A DNA stretch of 10,407 nt from Microcaldota archaeon (lineage in GTDB: Archaea; Micrarchaeota; Micrarchaeia; Anstonellales; Bilamarchaeaceae), in assembly GCA_018813445.1 (NCBI GenBank), contig JAHJBR010000099.1:1-10407 (forward strand), written 5' to 3'. Below are positions 1 to 5,133 of the stretch, piece after piece. The notes under the pieces are model-generated. The model made no database searches, was not told the origin of the DNA, and was given only the letters and a program-made list of their open reading frames with translations. Positions within the stretch are counted from its first letter, which is position 1. Each line of letters starts with the position of its first letter. The translations under genes and the position numbers were made by a program.

Positions 1-1
1 C

Positions 2-148
2 ACCAACAAGTCGATAACTTTCCATCACTTTTTTGTCCGCAAGGTCATGCTGGTGAAGTATGCCACCGCTTTTGTCATCATACCCGGGGGACTGGGCACG
101 CTGGACGAGCTAACCGAGGTCCTGACCCTGATTCAGACCATGAAGGTT
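2..148 (+). pseudogene. LOG-family (lysine decarboxylase-like) protein, internal fragment
   Basis: Frame 2 from the window edge encodes about 49 residues with the hallmark of the LOG / TIGR00730 family: the stretch FHHFFVRKVMLVKYA followed by PGGLGTLDE (about positions 83-109) and then LTLIQT. PGGxGTxxE is the nucleotide-phosphate binding and catalytic motif of these Rossmann-like phosphoribohydrolases, which release a base from nucleoside 5'-monophosphates. The similarity stops at about 147. The frame continues only to a TGA at 170-172, and the usual C-terminal part of about 80 residues is missing. The 5' part lies outside the window. Hand-counted G+C over 1-145 is 76 of 145 (52%), clearly higher than the 34% just downstream, so this piece looks foreign to its neighbour. 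It is either a truncated gene at a recombination junction or an assembly chimera. The family assignment is secure; the status as a real broken gene is not. Confidence 0.7.
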
Positions 149-357
149 TTATTGTACCTGAAGATATTCTGATTGAGATTAAAAAAAATCCTGGTGCATG
201 GAAACACTTCCAGAATCTTCCTGAAAACTATAGAAGGATAAGAATTGCCTACATTGATAGGCGTAGGCGTCAGGGGAAAAATGCATTCGTGAAAAGCCTT
301 GAGAATTTTATCAGAATGACCGAGAAAAACAAAAAATTTGGATTTGTAAGAGAATAA
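148..357 (+). pseudogene. YdeI/OmpD-associated (OmdA) family protein, C-terminal fragment
   Basis: Frame 1 encodes about 69 residues beginning near FIVPEDIL and ending KFGFVRE before TAA. The order PEDI, then PGAWKHFQNLPENYRRIRIAYID, then a basic segment and FIRMTEKNKKFGF matches my memory of the C-terminal helical domain of YdeI/OmpD-associated (OmdA, PF13376-like) proteins. That domain usually follows an N-terminal part of 100 or more residues. Here no start codon or N-terminal domain precedes it. Frame 1 stays open to the window edge, but its translation upstream of about 148 is low-complexity noise while frame 2 carries a LOG-family protein there. I read this as a 5'-truncated gene fused at the junction with the LOG fragment. 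The molecular function of the family is poorly defined; some members are called bacteriocin-protection proteins. Family call moderately sure. Confidence 0.55.
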
Positions 358-431
358 TTACAATATATGCTTTGAATATGGTTGACCCATAAAACACATG
401 TAAAACACCTAGGATACGGATAATGCTTAGG

Positions 432-439
432 TTTATAAT
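432..439 (+). promoter_or_regulatory. TATA box of the cold-shock gene
   Basis: TTTATAAT lies about 44 nt before the ATG at 479. With the usual archaeal distance of about 25-27 nt to the start site, transcription would begin near 461 and give a leader of about 18 nt. That leader contains GGTGAT at 470-475, an exact match to the archaeal anti-Shine-Dalgarno. A second AT-rich stretch at 451-460 could also serve as a TATA element. Confidence 0.5.
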
Positions 440-478
440 ATGCGCATTATAGATATATAATGTAAGAATGGTGATTTA

Positions 479-670
479 ATGAAAGGAAAAGTAAAAATGT
501 TTAATGCCGAACGCAGTTTTGGATTCATAACTGGCGACGACGGTAAGGATGTGTACGTGCATATTTCTGCGATTGAAGGCGGTGCAGCACTTGCAACCGG
601 AGATGTTGTGGAGTATGAAGTTGAATCGAGCGACCGTGGTTTGCGCGCAAAGAATGTAAAGAAAGTATAA
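479..670 (+). CDS. cold-shock domain protein (CspA family)
   Basis: A 63-residue single cold-shock domain, the normal length for stand-alone CSPs. These five-stranded OB-fold proteins bind single-stranded RNA and DNA and act as RNA chaperones. The order MKGKVKMFNAERSFGFI, then DVYVHISAI, then GDVVEYEVE and a basic end (LRAKNVKKV) is diagnostic. The RNP1-like motif is RSFGFI (residues 12-17), where most CSPs have KGFGFI, so the usual glycine before the first Phe is serine. The RNP2-like motif is VYVHIS (25-30). The start ATG is supported by GGTGAT three bases upstream. CSPs are common in bacteria and patchy in archaea, which suggests ancient transfer in this lineage. The gene stands alone with its own TATA box and a T-rich 3' tract. 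Confidence 0.93.
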   Translation: MKGKVKMFNAERSFGFITGDDGKDVYVHISAIEGGAALATGDVVEYEVESSDRGLRAKNVKKV

Positions 671-680
671 TTTCCTTGCA

Positions 681-706
681 TTTAATTTTGTTTTATTTCT
701 TTTTTA
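681..706 (+). terminator. T-rich archaeal-type terminator after the cold-shock gene
   Basis: Right after the cold-shock stop codon the sense strand carries runs of T separated by single other bases, ending in TTTCTTTTTT. Archaeal RNA polymerase terminates at such oligo-T tracts without needing a hairpin, and none is obvious here. The next gene has its own TATA box downstream, which fits a transcript ending here. Confidence 0.5.
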
Positions 707-759
707 CTTAGTTTGTACAAAGAGTCTGAATTCATTGAATAGCTTAAGCACAAGGAACT

Positions 760-767
760 TTTATAGG
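760..767 (+). promoter_or_regulatory. TATA box of the 3-TM protein gene
   Basis: TTTATAGG is centred about 41 nt before the ATG at 804, predicting a start site near 789 and a leader of about 15 nt. No clear GGTG ribosome site is seen in that leader. Confidence 0.45.
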
Positions 768-803
768 AAATTGTTTTAAAAATACTAAGCAATAGATGAA
801 GTT

Positions 804-1142
804 ATGGATTGGAAACTATTACTTAGGTTGCTGCTTGTGTTTTTACTACTTATTATGCTCTATTCAATAGGAATGCCGATTAATTACCTGATCTTACTTG
901 GAATACTCTTTCTACTGGTCGTTCTTCTAAGAGAACACATATATGAAAAAATTGACAAAATTCTGATCAGAATATTTCCATTCATTTCAAAATGGCCCCA
1001 ATGGATTAGGGCGCTGCTTGTACTGCTTCTCTTCATTCTAGCTTACGCATTACTGAAGCAACTTATTTTTGAACTACTAAAAATAATGGGAATGGATATT
1101 CAACAGAGTATGGTTGATAGCATAAATAATTCTTTGAAATAG
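804..1142 (+). CDS. hypothetical 3-TM membrane protein
   Basis: A 112-residue, strongly hydrophobic protein that I do not recognise. Three probable transmembrane helices lie at about residues 4-20, 27-43 and 69-86. A basic, mixed segment between helices 2 and 3 (LLREHIYEKIDKILIRIF, then ISKWPQW) looks amphipathic and may lie along the membrane. The C-terminus (about 95-112) is polar. No cysteine is present and the only histidine is in the loop, so there is no obvious metal or heme site. The start ATG was chosen because an upstream ATG at 796 is out of frame and a TATA box precedes at 760-767. It lies 41 nt before the methyltransferase-like gene, which has its own TATA box, so the two are probably separate units. 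No function proposed. Confidence 0.7.
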   Translation: MDWKLLLRLLLVFLLLIMLYSIGMPINYLILLGILFLLVVLLREHIYEKIDKILIRIFPFISKWPQWIRALLVLLLFILAYALLKQLIFELLKIMGMDIQQSMVDSINNSLK

Positions 1143-1155
1143 ATGGAGCACAGGT

Positions 1156-1163
1156 ATTTATAG
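1156..1163 (+). promoter_or_regulatory. TATA box of the methyltransferase-like gene (leaderless)
   Basis: ATTTATAG is centred about 24 nt before the ATG at 1184, so the predicted transcription start coincides with the start codon. There is no ribosome site before the ATG, consistent with a leaderless mRNA. Confidence 0.5.
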
Positions 1164-1183
1164 ACTCCCAGAGTATCGCTTTC

Positions 1184-1849
1184 ATGGATTTGAAACTAAA
1201 GGCAATGCTTGCGTTCCTAGCTGCACCCATTCTCCTTGGATTATTCTTATTCGTACCAGCAGGAACTCTTGATTATTGGGAAGCTTGGGCATACATGGCA
1301 ATATTGCTCATACCTATGCTTTTCGTAGTACTGTATTTCATGAAAAAAGATCCAGAATTCTTGAAAAGGCGCATGAAATACAAGGAAAAAGAAGCAAGAC
1401 AGGATCTGATTATCAAGGCTGGAGGGATAGTTTATTTCGTTGGCTTTCTTATCCCTGGATTAGATAAGCGATTTGGTTGGTCTTCGGTTCCTTTTGAGAT
1501 AATTATTATTGCGGACATAATGGTGTTTTTAGGCTATGCGTTAATTTTTCTTACATTTAAGGAAAACAGTTACGCTGGAAGAACAGTGCAAGTTGAAAAA
1601 GGGCAAAAAGTAGTAACCACTGGGCCATATTCAATAATAAGACATCCCATGTATTTGGGCACGCTTTTACTATACATATTAACCCCTATTGCCCTTGGCT
1701 CATATATTGCGGTTCCGATATTTCTGCTTTTCATCCCAGTAATAATTTTCCGAATTTTAAATGAAGAAGAAGTGCTTACGCGCGAGCTTAAGGGCTACAA
1801 AGAATATTGTATAAAGACCAAATATAGATTACTCCCATTTATTTGGTAA
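1184..1849 (+). CDS. isoprenylcysteine carboxyl methyltransferase-like membrane protein
   Basis: A 221-residue integral membrane protein of the ICMT / PEMT superfamily. The core is GPYSIIRHPMYLG (residues 147-159), the RHPxY S-adenosylmethionine-binding signature, followed by a hydrophobic hairpin. The acidic NEEE (193-196) and the KGYKEYCIKTKYRLLPFIW end match the usual E(E)..L...Y..Y....RR..P pattern. An N-terminal pair of helices (about 8-27 and 34-53), DPEFLKRRM (56-64) and two further helices (about 79-97 and 104-124) complete the fold. Eukaryotic members methylate prenylated cysteines; prokaryotic members act on unknown small-molecule, lipid or protein substrates, so the substrate here is open. 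Its 3' end overlaps the end of the convergent minus-strand gene by 11 nt. The family call is secure; the substrate is not known. Confidence 0.85.
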   Translation: MDLKLKAMLAFLAAPILLGLFLFVPAGTLDYWEAWAYMAILLIPMLFVVLYFMKKDPEFLKRRMKYKEKEARQDLIIKAGGIVYFVGFLIPGLDKRFGWSSVPFEIIIIADIMVFLGYALIFLTFKENSYAGRTVQVEKGQKVVTTGPYSIIRHPMYLGTLLLYILTPIALGSYIAVPIFLLFIPVIIFRILNEEEVLTRELKGYKEYCIKTKYRLLPFIW

Positions 1850-2069
1850 TGCGCTTGCGTTTTTCAAACACTGTGATATAAATATGGAGAATAAGCATGG
1901 CAAGGAATGAGATTAAAAGCGCATCGTGTATCATGAAGGAAATGGGTTTGGTAAGCAAACCAAAAGAAAGCGACTCCACTGTTTGATATTGGGTTATTCC
2001 TAATCCTGATAATAGGTACAGAATGACCAAGAGCAAGAGAAGCCAATGAACTACTTTTCTATAATTCAT
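1839..2069 (-). CDS. two-helix b-type cytochrome-like membrane anchor
   Basis: A 76-residue protein with two probable helices, about 7-25 and 44-68, and a basic tail (EKRKRITK) that should face the cytoplasm. His8 opens helix 1. His48 and His62 sit in helix 2 exactly 14 positions apart, the spacing by which single helices of cytochrome b-type bundles bind two hemes at opposite membrane faces. The gene lies 4 nt after the molybdopterin-domain lipoprotein gene, with GGGTGA as ribosome site 5 nt before the ATG, so the two are surely co-transcribed. I infer that it is the heme-containing quinol-side partner, working as a dimer or with other subunits. It is far shorter than MsrQ/YedZ (about 6 TM), so it is not a plain homologue. 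Heme binding is inferred from spacing only. Confidence 0.6.
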   Translation of the reverse strand: MNYRKVVHWLLLLLVILYLLSGLGITQYQTVESLSFGLLTKPISFMIHDALLISFLAMLILHIYITVFEKRKRITK

Positions 2070-2073
2070 TTAT

Positions 2074-2730
2074 TCACCCAAAAAAGCTTTCATTAAGGTT
2101 TCCTGAATTTGAATAACCTCTTCTTTCCCAATACCCTTGATAGTTCTCATCATCCGAAAATTCTATTTCAGTTATCCATTTTATCCATTTGTAGCCCCAT
2201 TTGCTTTCAGCAACCAATTGGAATGGATAGCCTCTTTCTGGAGGCAATGTAACATTGTTCATCTTATATGCAATAATGATGCTGTTTTGAGTAAGATATT
2301 CCAAGGGGAATGAAGTTGTATATCCATCGGCAGCATGGAAAATAACTACTTTTGCATCTTGTGTAGGTTTTGCTTTTTCTATAATATCTTTTACCAAAAC
2401 ACCTTCCCAAAGAATTGTGACGCTCCATCCCTCAACGCAATCCAAAGTAACTATCTTCTGATAATGCTGAAAATCATCCAGTACCTCCTGATAGGTGTAA
2501 TCTGCAGGGCTTTCCACGAGCCCGTCAATCCTCAGCATATAATTCTCGGTTTCAATATACTGCGGACCTTTTATTGAGTTCTCGCGGAAATCGTTTATGG
2601 AGGATAGATCTTCGCCTTGGTAATCCTGAACTTGCACTGTAGAAAGGTTTTGCAAATTAGAAGGTTTTGCTGCGCACCCGAAAAAGAGCAGTAAGACAAG
2701 GAGCAAAGCAGCTGAAAAACCCATTCTCAT
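2074..2730 (-). CDS. exported molybdopterin-dependent oxidoreductase (sulfite oxidase-like domain), lipoprotein
   Basis: A 218-residue protein. Residues 1-18 are a short signal peptide ending LLLFFGC, so Cys19 could carry a lipid; FFGC is a loose lipobox. A spacer of about 40 residues leads into a sulfite-oxidase-type molybdopterin-binding domain (PF00174-like). This begins at YMLRIDGLVESP (about 64-75) and has TLDCVEGWS (95-103), whose Cys98 is the expected molybdenum ligand. Then follow the HAADGYTTSFPLEYL segment, PPERGYPFQLVAESKWGYKWIKWI and the GYWERRGYS end, all typical of this fold. It lacks the C-terminal dimerisation domain of sulfite oxidase, so it resembles the single-domain YedY/MsrP-like group. 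The substrate cannot be read from the sequence. The two-helix protein encoded next is the likely electron partner. The domain call is strong; the reaction is unknown. Confidence 0.88.
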   Translation of the reverse strand: MRMGFSAALLLVLLLFFGCAAKPSNLQNLSTVQVQDYQGEDLSSINDFRENSIKGPQYIETENYMLRIDGLVESPADYTYQEVLDDFQHYQKIVTLDCVEGWSVTILWEGVLVKDIIEKAKPTQDAKVVIFHAADGYTTSFPLEYLTQNSIIIAYKMNNVTLPPERGYPFQLVAESKWGYKWIKWITEIEFSDDENYQGYWERRGYSNSGNLNESFFG

Positions 2731-2752
2731 GGAATTTCCTACGCACAGGAAT

Positions 2753-2760
2753 TATTTATA
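2753..2760 (-). promoter_or_regulatory. TATA box of the molybdoenzyme operon (leaderless)
   Basis: On the minus strand TATAAATA is centred about 26 nt upstream of the ATG at 2730, so the predicted start site falls at the start codon. It lies in the 146-bp divergent region shared with the exported-protein gene. Confidence 0.55.
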
Positions 2761-2839
2761 CTGTTGCTTTTTTCATTGCGAAAGATACTGGATACAGGTG
2801 TAATTACCGAAAGATTTGGGTATTATTTGCGAAAATCTA

Positions 2840-2847
2840 TTTATACA
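2840..2847 (+). promoter_or_regulatory. TATA box of the exported-protein gene
   Basis: TTTATACA is preceded by a purine-rich CGAAAATC that could be the BRE. The centre is about 34 nt before the ATG at 2877, giving a leader of about 9 nt that contains GGTG at 2869-2872. The layout CGAAAATC, TATA, AAAC resembles the promoter before the ABC operon at 4283-4305. Confidence 0.5.
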
Positions 2848-2876
2848 AACAAATCGAATTCTTAAATGGTGTTAAT

Positions 2877-3362
2877 ATGATTTCGAAAAAAATGATTGTG
2901 ATCTTAATGTTTTTAACAATATTAAGTGCGGGGGCAGTTTTTGCAATTGCTGCGGAAAATGAAGGAAATGACTCTGGATTTGGCCCATGGAAAAAATGCA
3001 GACCGGATAATGAAACTGTGGATGTGCATGCAAGATTGATGAACGATATATATTTCAACAGTACTGTAATGGAGGAATTCAGAAACGCAGTCATTAATAA
3101 TGACTATCAAACCGCGAAAAAGCTGAATGAAGAATATGGGGTAGGAGGCCATATGTTCAGCAGCCTCAACGGAACTACTTTCGCAAAGTATTCTGAAATA
3201 GCAGTGCTTCACAAAGAGCTCATGGCTGAATTAGGAATCAATCAAACTGAAATGCAATCTGGGCCAATGGGACATTTTGGTTCGCATAAGGAAGATTGTT
3301 TGCGAGAAAGAATGAGAAACGGTAAACCGGATTTTGAGGAATCCGAAACGGGAGTGGAATGA
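2877..3362 (+). CDS. exported protein of unknown family
   Basis: A 161-residue protein that I do not recognise. Residues 1-26 form a clear signal peptide (basic MISKKM, a hydrophobic core, then AVFAIAA). The mature part is polar and mostly helical by composition. It has two cysteines at 41 and 141, which could form a disulfide outside the cell, and four N-glycosylation sequons at 45, 61, 98 and 122. The C-terminal third holds several Met and His residues (M116, M126, M131, H133, H137), weakly suggestive of metal contact. The start was placed at 2877 because a TATA box and GGTG precede it; the frame stays open upstream, but that part lies before the promoter. It is divergent from the molybdoenzyme operon. 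A Spy/CpxP-like periplasmic role is only a loose analogy. Confidence 0.75.
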   Translation: MISKKMIVILMFLTILSAGAVFAIAAENEGNDSGFGPWKKCRPDNETVDVHARLMNDIYFNSTVMEEFRNAVINNDYQTAKKLNEEYGVGGHMFSSLNGTTFAKYSEIAVLHKELMAELGINQTEMQSGPMGHFGSHKEDCLRERMRNGKPDFEESETGVE

Positions 3363-3369
3363 ATACCTG

Positions 3370-3436
3370 TGTCCGGACAATGGGGCATCAATCTAAATTA
3401 TCACCTGGATTAGTTAGCTCATCCATTGTCCGGACG
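3370..3436 (+). promoter_or_regulatory. candidate operator: inverted pair of GTCCGGAC palindromes
   Basis: A perfect 13-bp inverted repeat: GTCCGGACAATGG at 3371-3383 and CCATTGTCCGGAC at 3423-3435, with 39 bp between the arms. Each arm contains the 8-bp palindrome GTCCGGAC; the left one extends to the 10-bp TGTCCGGACA. Two dyad sites in opposite orientation, their centres 55-56 bp apart, lie 53-119 bp before the winged-helix start codon. This is what two dimer-binding sites of a DNA-binding protein look like, and autoregulation by the downstream regulator is the simplest reading. As RNA the arms could also pair into a long-loop hairpin. The G+C-rich palindrome stands out in AT-rich intergenic DNA. 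Confidence 0.6.
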
Positions 3437-3488
3437 CATATTCGATATGCTCTTAAAAGGTTAACAGGAAACTATCTATCGTGTTTTG

Positions 3489-3788
3489 ATGGAATCAATG
3501 AAACGCCTTCTTTTCTGGCTCCTGGAAGGTTCGAAAGGAGGACCTACTCGAATAGCCCTACTCAGATTACTTTTCAAAAAACCAATGAACATGCGCCGGC
3601 TTTCTTTGGCTGCCAAATTGGATTACAAAACCACAGAGCACCACGTGGAGCTCATGCGAAAGAATTCGATCTTGGAATGCGCCGGAAACGGATATGGGAA
3701 AGTGTATTTCATATCAGAAATAGTTAGTGATGAAAAAGAATTCAGAATTTTGATGAAGGGTGGAAAAAATGGGAAAAAAGACGAATGA
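3489..3788 (+). CDS. winged helix-turn-helix transcriptional regulator (ArsR/MarR-like, archaeal type)
   Basis: A 99-residue single-domain DNA-binding protein. The opening MKRLLFWLLEGSKGGPTRIALLRLLFKK, then PMNMRRLSLAAKLDYKTTEHHVELMRKNSIL (recognition helix about 46-58), then a wing at GNGYGKVYFIS (67-76) follows a pattern common in archaeal small wHTH regulators. The basic tail GGKNGKKDE is probably disordered. There is no cysteine cluster of the metal-sensing ArsR kind; only Cys64 is present. The ATG at 3489 is preferred to the TTG just before it, though no good ribosome site is seen; a second Met is at residue 4. The gene overlaps the 4-TM gene by 20 nt, so the two are translated together. 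The inverted-repeat palindromes upstream are its likely target. The signal sensed is unknown. Confidence 0.85.
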   Translation: MESMKRLLFWLLEGSKGGPTRIALLRLLFKKPMNMRRLSLAAKLDYKTTEHHVELMRKNSILECAGNGYGKVYFISEIVSDEKEFRILMKGGKNGKKDE

Positions 3789-4242
3789 AAAAAAACCTGA
3801 AACATCCAGTGTATTGATACCGATAGCATACAGCGTACTGATTGTAGCTGGAGCTCTTGGCGTGCTCCTGCTATCCTCGTTCATTCTTCCGCAATTCGGG
3901 CTTCCGCCCCACGATAGCGGGTTTCCAGGTATGCCACCAGATAAGATGGGTACGCAGGGATTTGGGGATTACATACAGATAAGATTCCTGCTTTCTGCAA
4001 TCAATGTGGTCCTGGTAATATACTTAATATATATCTATGTAAAGGACTACCTGCGCCTTAAAACAAACTTCACTTTGGGAATAATTGCTTTCCTGTTCTC
4101 ATTCCTTTTATACGCGATTGCCACGTTACCCGTACTCCATTTGTTCCTAGGGGACATAAGCAGGTCTGCGTTCATATCATTCGTTCCAATGTTATTTTCG
4201 GCTCTTGGATTGATATTGTTTGTAAGATTAAGCAATGTATGA
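3769..4242 (+). CDS. 4-TM membrane protein coupled to the wHTH regulator
   Basis: A 157-residue protein with four probable helices at about 17-40, 73-91, 101-125 and 134-154, and a charged N-terminus. The loop between helices 1 and 2 (about 41-72) is rich in Pro, Gly and Met, with PPHDSGFPGMPPDKMG, and probably lies outside the cell. The start ATG at 3769 is preceded by GGGTGG at 3758-3763 with 5-nt spacing; a GTG nine bases earlier is less likely. It overlaps the regulator gene by 20 nt. From memory, similar wHTH plus 4-helix pairs recur in archaeal genomes, and the segment YVKDYLRLKTNFTLG looks like a family signature, but I cannot name a family. It may sense something at the membrane and pass it to the regulator; this is inference. 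Confidence 0.72.
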   Translation: MGKKTNEKKPETSSVLIPIAYSVLIVAGALGVLLLSSFILPQFGLPPHDSGFPGMPPDKMGTQGFGDYIQIRFLLSAINVVLVIYLIYIYVKDYLRLKTNFTLGIIAFLFSFLLYAIATLPVLHLFLGDISRSAFISFVPMLFSALGLILFVRLSNV

Positions 4243-4243
4243 A

Positions 4244-4290
4244 GATTTCCGCAAGCTTTTGGATATAATTTGGGTATTAAGTCGGAAATC
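4244..4290. repeat. short inverted repeat next to the ABC-operon promoter
   Basis: GATTTCCG at 4244-4251 and CGGAAATC at 4283-4290 form a perfect 8-bp inverted repeat with a 31-bp spacer. It begins right after the 4-TM gene and ends against the TATA box of the ABC operon. The right arm overlaps the expected BRE position, so the repeat may be a regulatory site, a weak hairpin at the end of the upstream transcript, or chance. Confidence 0.35.
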
Positions 4291-4291
4291 G

Positions 4292-4299
4292 TTTATATA
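4292..4299 (+). promoter_or_regulatory. TATA box of the ABC operon (leaderless)
   Basis: TTTATATA is centred about 27 nt before the ATG at 4322 with CGGAAATC as a plausible BRE upstream. The predicted start site falls at the ATG, which argues for 4322 rather than the in-frame TTG at 4307 as the real start. Confidence 0.6.
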
Positions 4300-4321
4300 C
4301 TAAACCTTGCGTAAGGCAATA

Positions 4322-5071
4322 ATGAACGAACAATATGGCCGCGAACCTGAAAACAAAAACGAGCCGAAAATAATAATGAGGCTTGTTGACGTATCAAAGA
4401 TTTATGGCGGCACTGTTCCTTTCAAGGCGCTTGATGGAGTGAGCATTGATATAAGAAAGGGAGAACTGATTTCAATCGTGGGGCGTTCAGGCAGCGGAAA
4501 GAGCACGCTCCTAAATCTTCTAGGTTGTCTTGATAAACCCACTATGGGAGAAGTATACATAAAGGGAAACGCGATCTCAAAGATGTCAGATGATAGGATA
4601 GCAGACCTAAGGAGGGACGAACTTGGGTTCGTATTTCAATCATTCAATCTTGCCCCAACCCTAAATGCAAAGGACAATGTTGAGCTACCCATGGCAATAA
4701 AAGGGTTAGCCAAAAAGGAAAGGGAGATTGCCGCACTGAAAACTCTTGAAAGCGTAGGGCTTGCAGACAAAGCTGAAAATTTTCCATCCCAGCTTTCAGG
4801 AGGGGAAAAACAAAGGGTTGCCATTGCCCGGGCAATATCAAACAAACCGTGCATACTTCTTGCCGATGAACCAACCGGAAACCTAGATACCAAATCCAGC
4901 AGGGCGATAATAGAAAATCTAGAAGCCCTTTGCAGGGATAATGGAATAACCGTGATAATAGTGACCCATGACCAGGCGCTGGCTGAAGAAGCGGATCGAG
5001 TAATACGCATAACTGATGGACGAATAGAAAGCGATGTAAAAAGAAAAAATCTAAAGAAGGTGAAAAAATGA
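4322..5071 (+). CDS. MacB/LolD-type ABC transporter ATP-binding protein
   Basis: A 249-residue nucleotide-binding protein with every element intact: Walker A GRSGSGKST (54-62), Q-loop Gln106 in FQSFNL, signature LSGGEKQR (158-165), Walker B ILLADEPTGNLD (178-189) and switch His216 in THD. ADEPTGNLD and RSGSGKSTLLNLLGCLD mark the MacB/LolD/FtsE-like class, whose ATPases drive mechanotransmission or efflux rather than import. ATP hydrolysis should power the permease encoded two genes downstream. The first 15 residues are hydrophilic and variable. The ATG at 4322 fits the leaderless promoter; the TTG 15 nt earlier would lie before the predicted transcript start. The C-terminus is very basic (KRKNLKKVKK). 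The stop codon overlaps a possible 15-codon micro-ORF in the gap before the next gene. Confidence 0.93.
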   Translation: MNEQYGREPENKNEPKIIMRLVDVSKIYGGTVPFKALDGVSIDIRKGELISIVGRSGSGKSTLLNLLGCLDKPTMGEVYIKGNAISKMSDDRIADLRRDELGFVFQSFNLAPTLNAKDNVELPMAIKGLAKKEREIAALKTLESVGLADKAENFPSQLSGGEKQRVAIARAISNKPCILLADEPTGNLDTKSSRAIIENLEALCRDNGITVIIVTHDQALAEEADRVIRITDGRIESDVKRKNLKKVKK

Positions 5072-5115
5072 ACAATTTGCCGGCATTCCGACGAAAAATC
5101 ACTTTTTCAATATAA
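5068..5115 (+). other. possible 15-codon micro-ORF between ATPase and surface-protein genes
   Basis: ATG at 5068 overlaps the ATPase stop codon (ATGA) and is preceded by AAGGTGA, the same ribosome site that precedes the next gene at 5122-5128. It would encode MNNLPAFRRKITFSI and end at TAA, 18 nt before the ATG at 5134. It may carry ribosomes across the 62-nt gap, be a relic of an earlier start of the downstream gene, or be chance. No product is claimed. Confidence 0.3.
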
Positions 5116-5133
5116 ACGTATAAGGTGAAAAAA

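Noticed and set aside
433..681. 82-codon minus-strand ORF opposite the cold-shock gene
   Set aside because: It lies wholly over a well-supported CspA-family gene and its promoter, has low-complexity Ser/Thr/Pro composition and no ribosome site of note.
2667..2876. N-terminal extension of the exported-protein frame back to 2667
   Set aside because: It would overlap the divergent lipoprotein gene and cover both promoters; the signal peptide begins exactly at 2877 after TATA and GGTG.
3371..3435. Inverted repeat as ends of a mobile element or CRISPR units
   Set aside because: Only 39 bp lies between the arms, with no transposase, no target duplication and no repeated spacer pattern; position before a regulator fits an operator.
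3359..3727. 122-codon plus-strand ORF across the palindromes and the winged-helix gene
   Set aside because: It runs through the operator region and overlaps the wHTH gene in another frame; the protein shows no pattern while the wHTH frame does.
4636..5102. Long minus-strand ORFs opposite the ABC ATPase
   Set aside because: Antisense frames of a gene with complete ATPase motifs.
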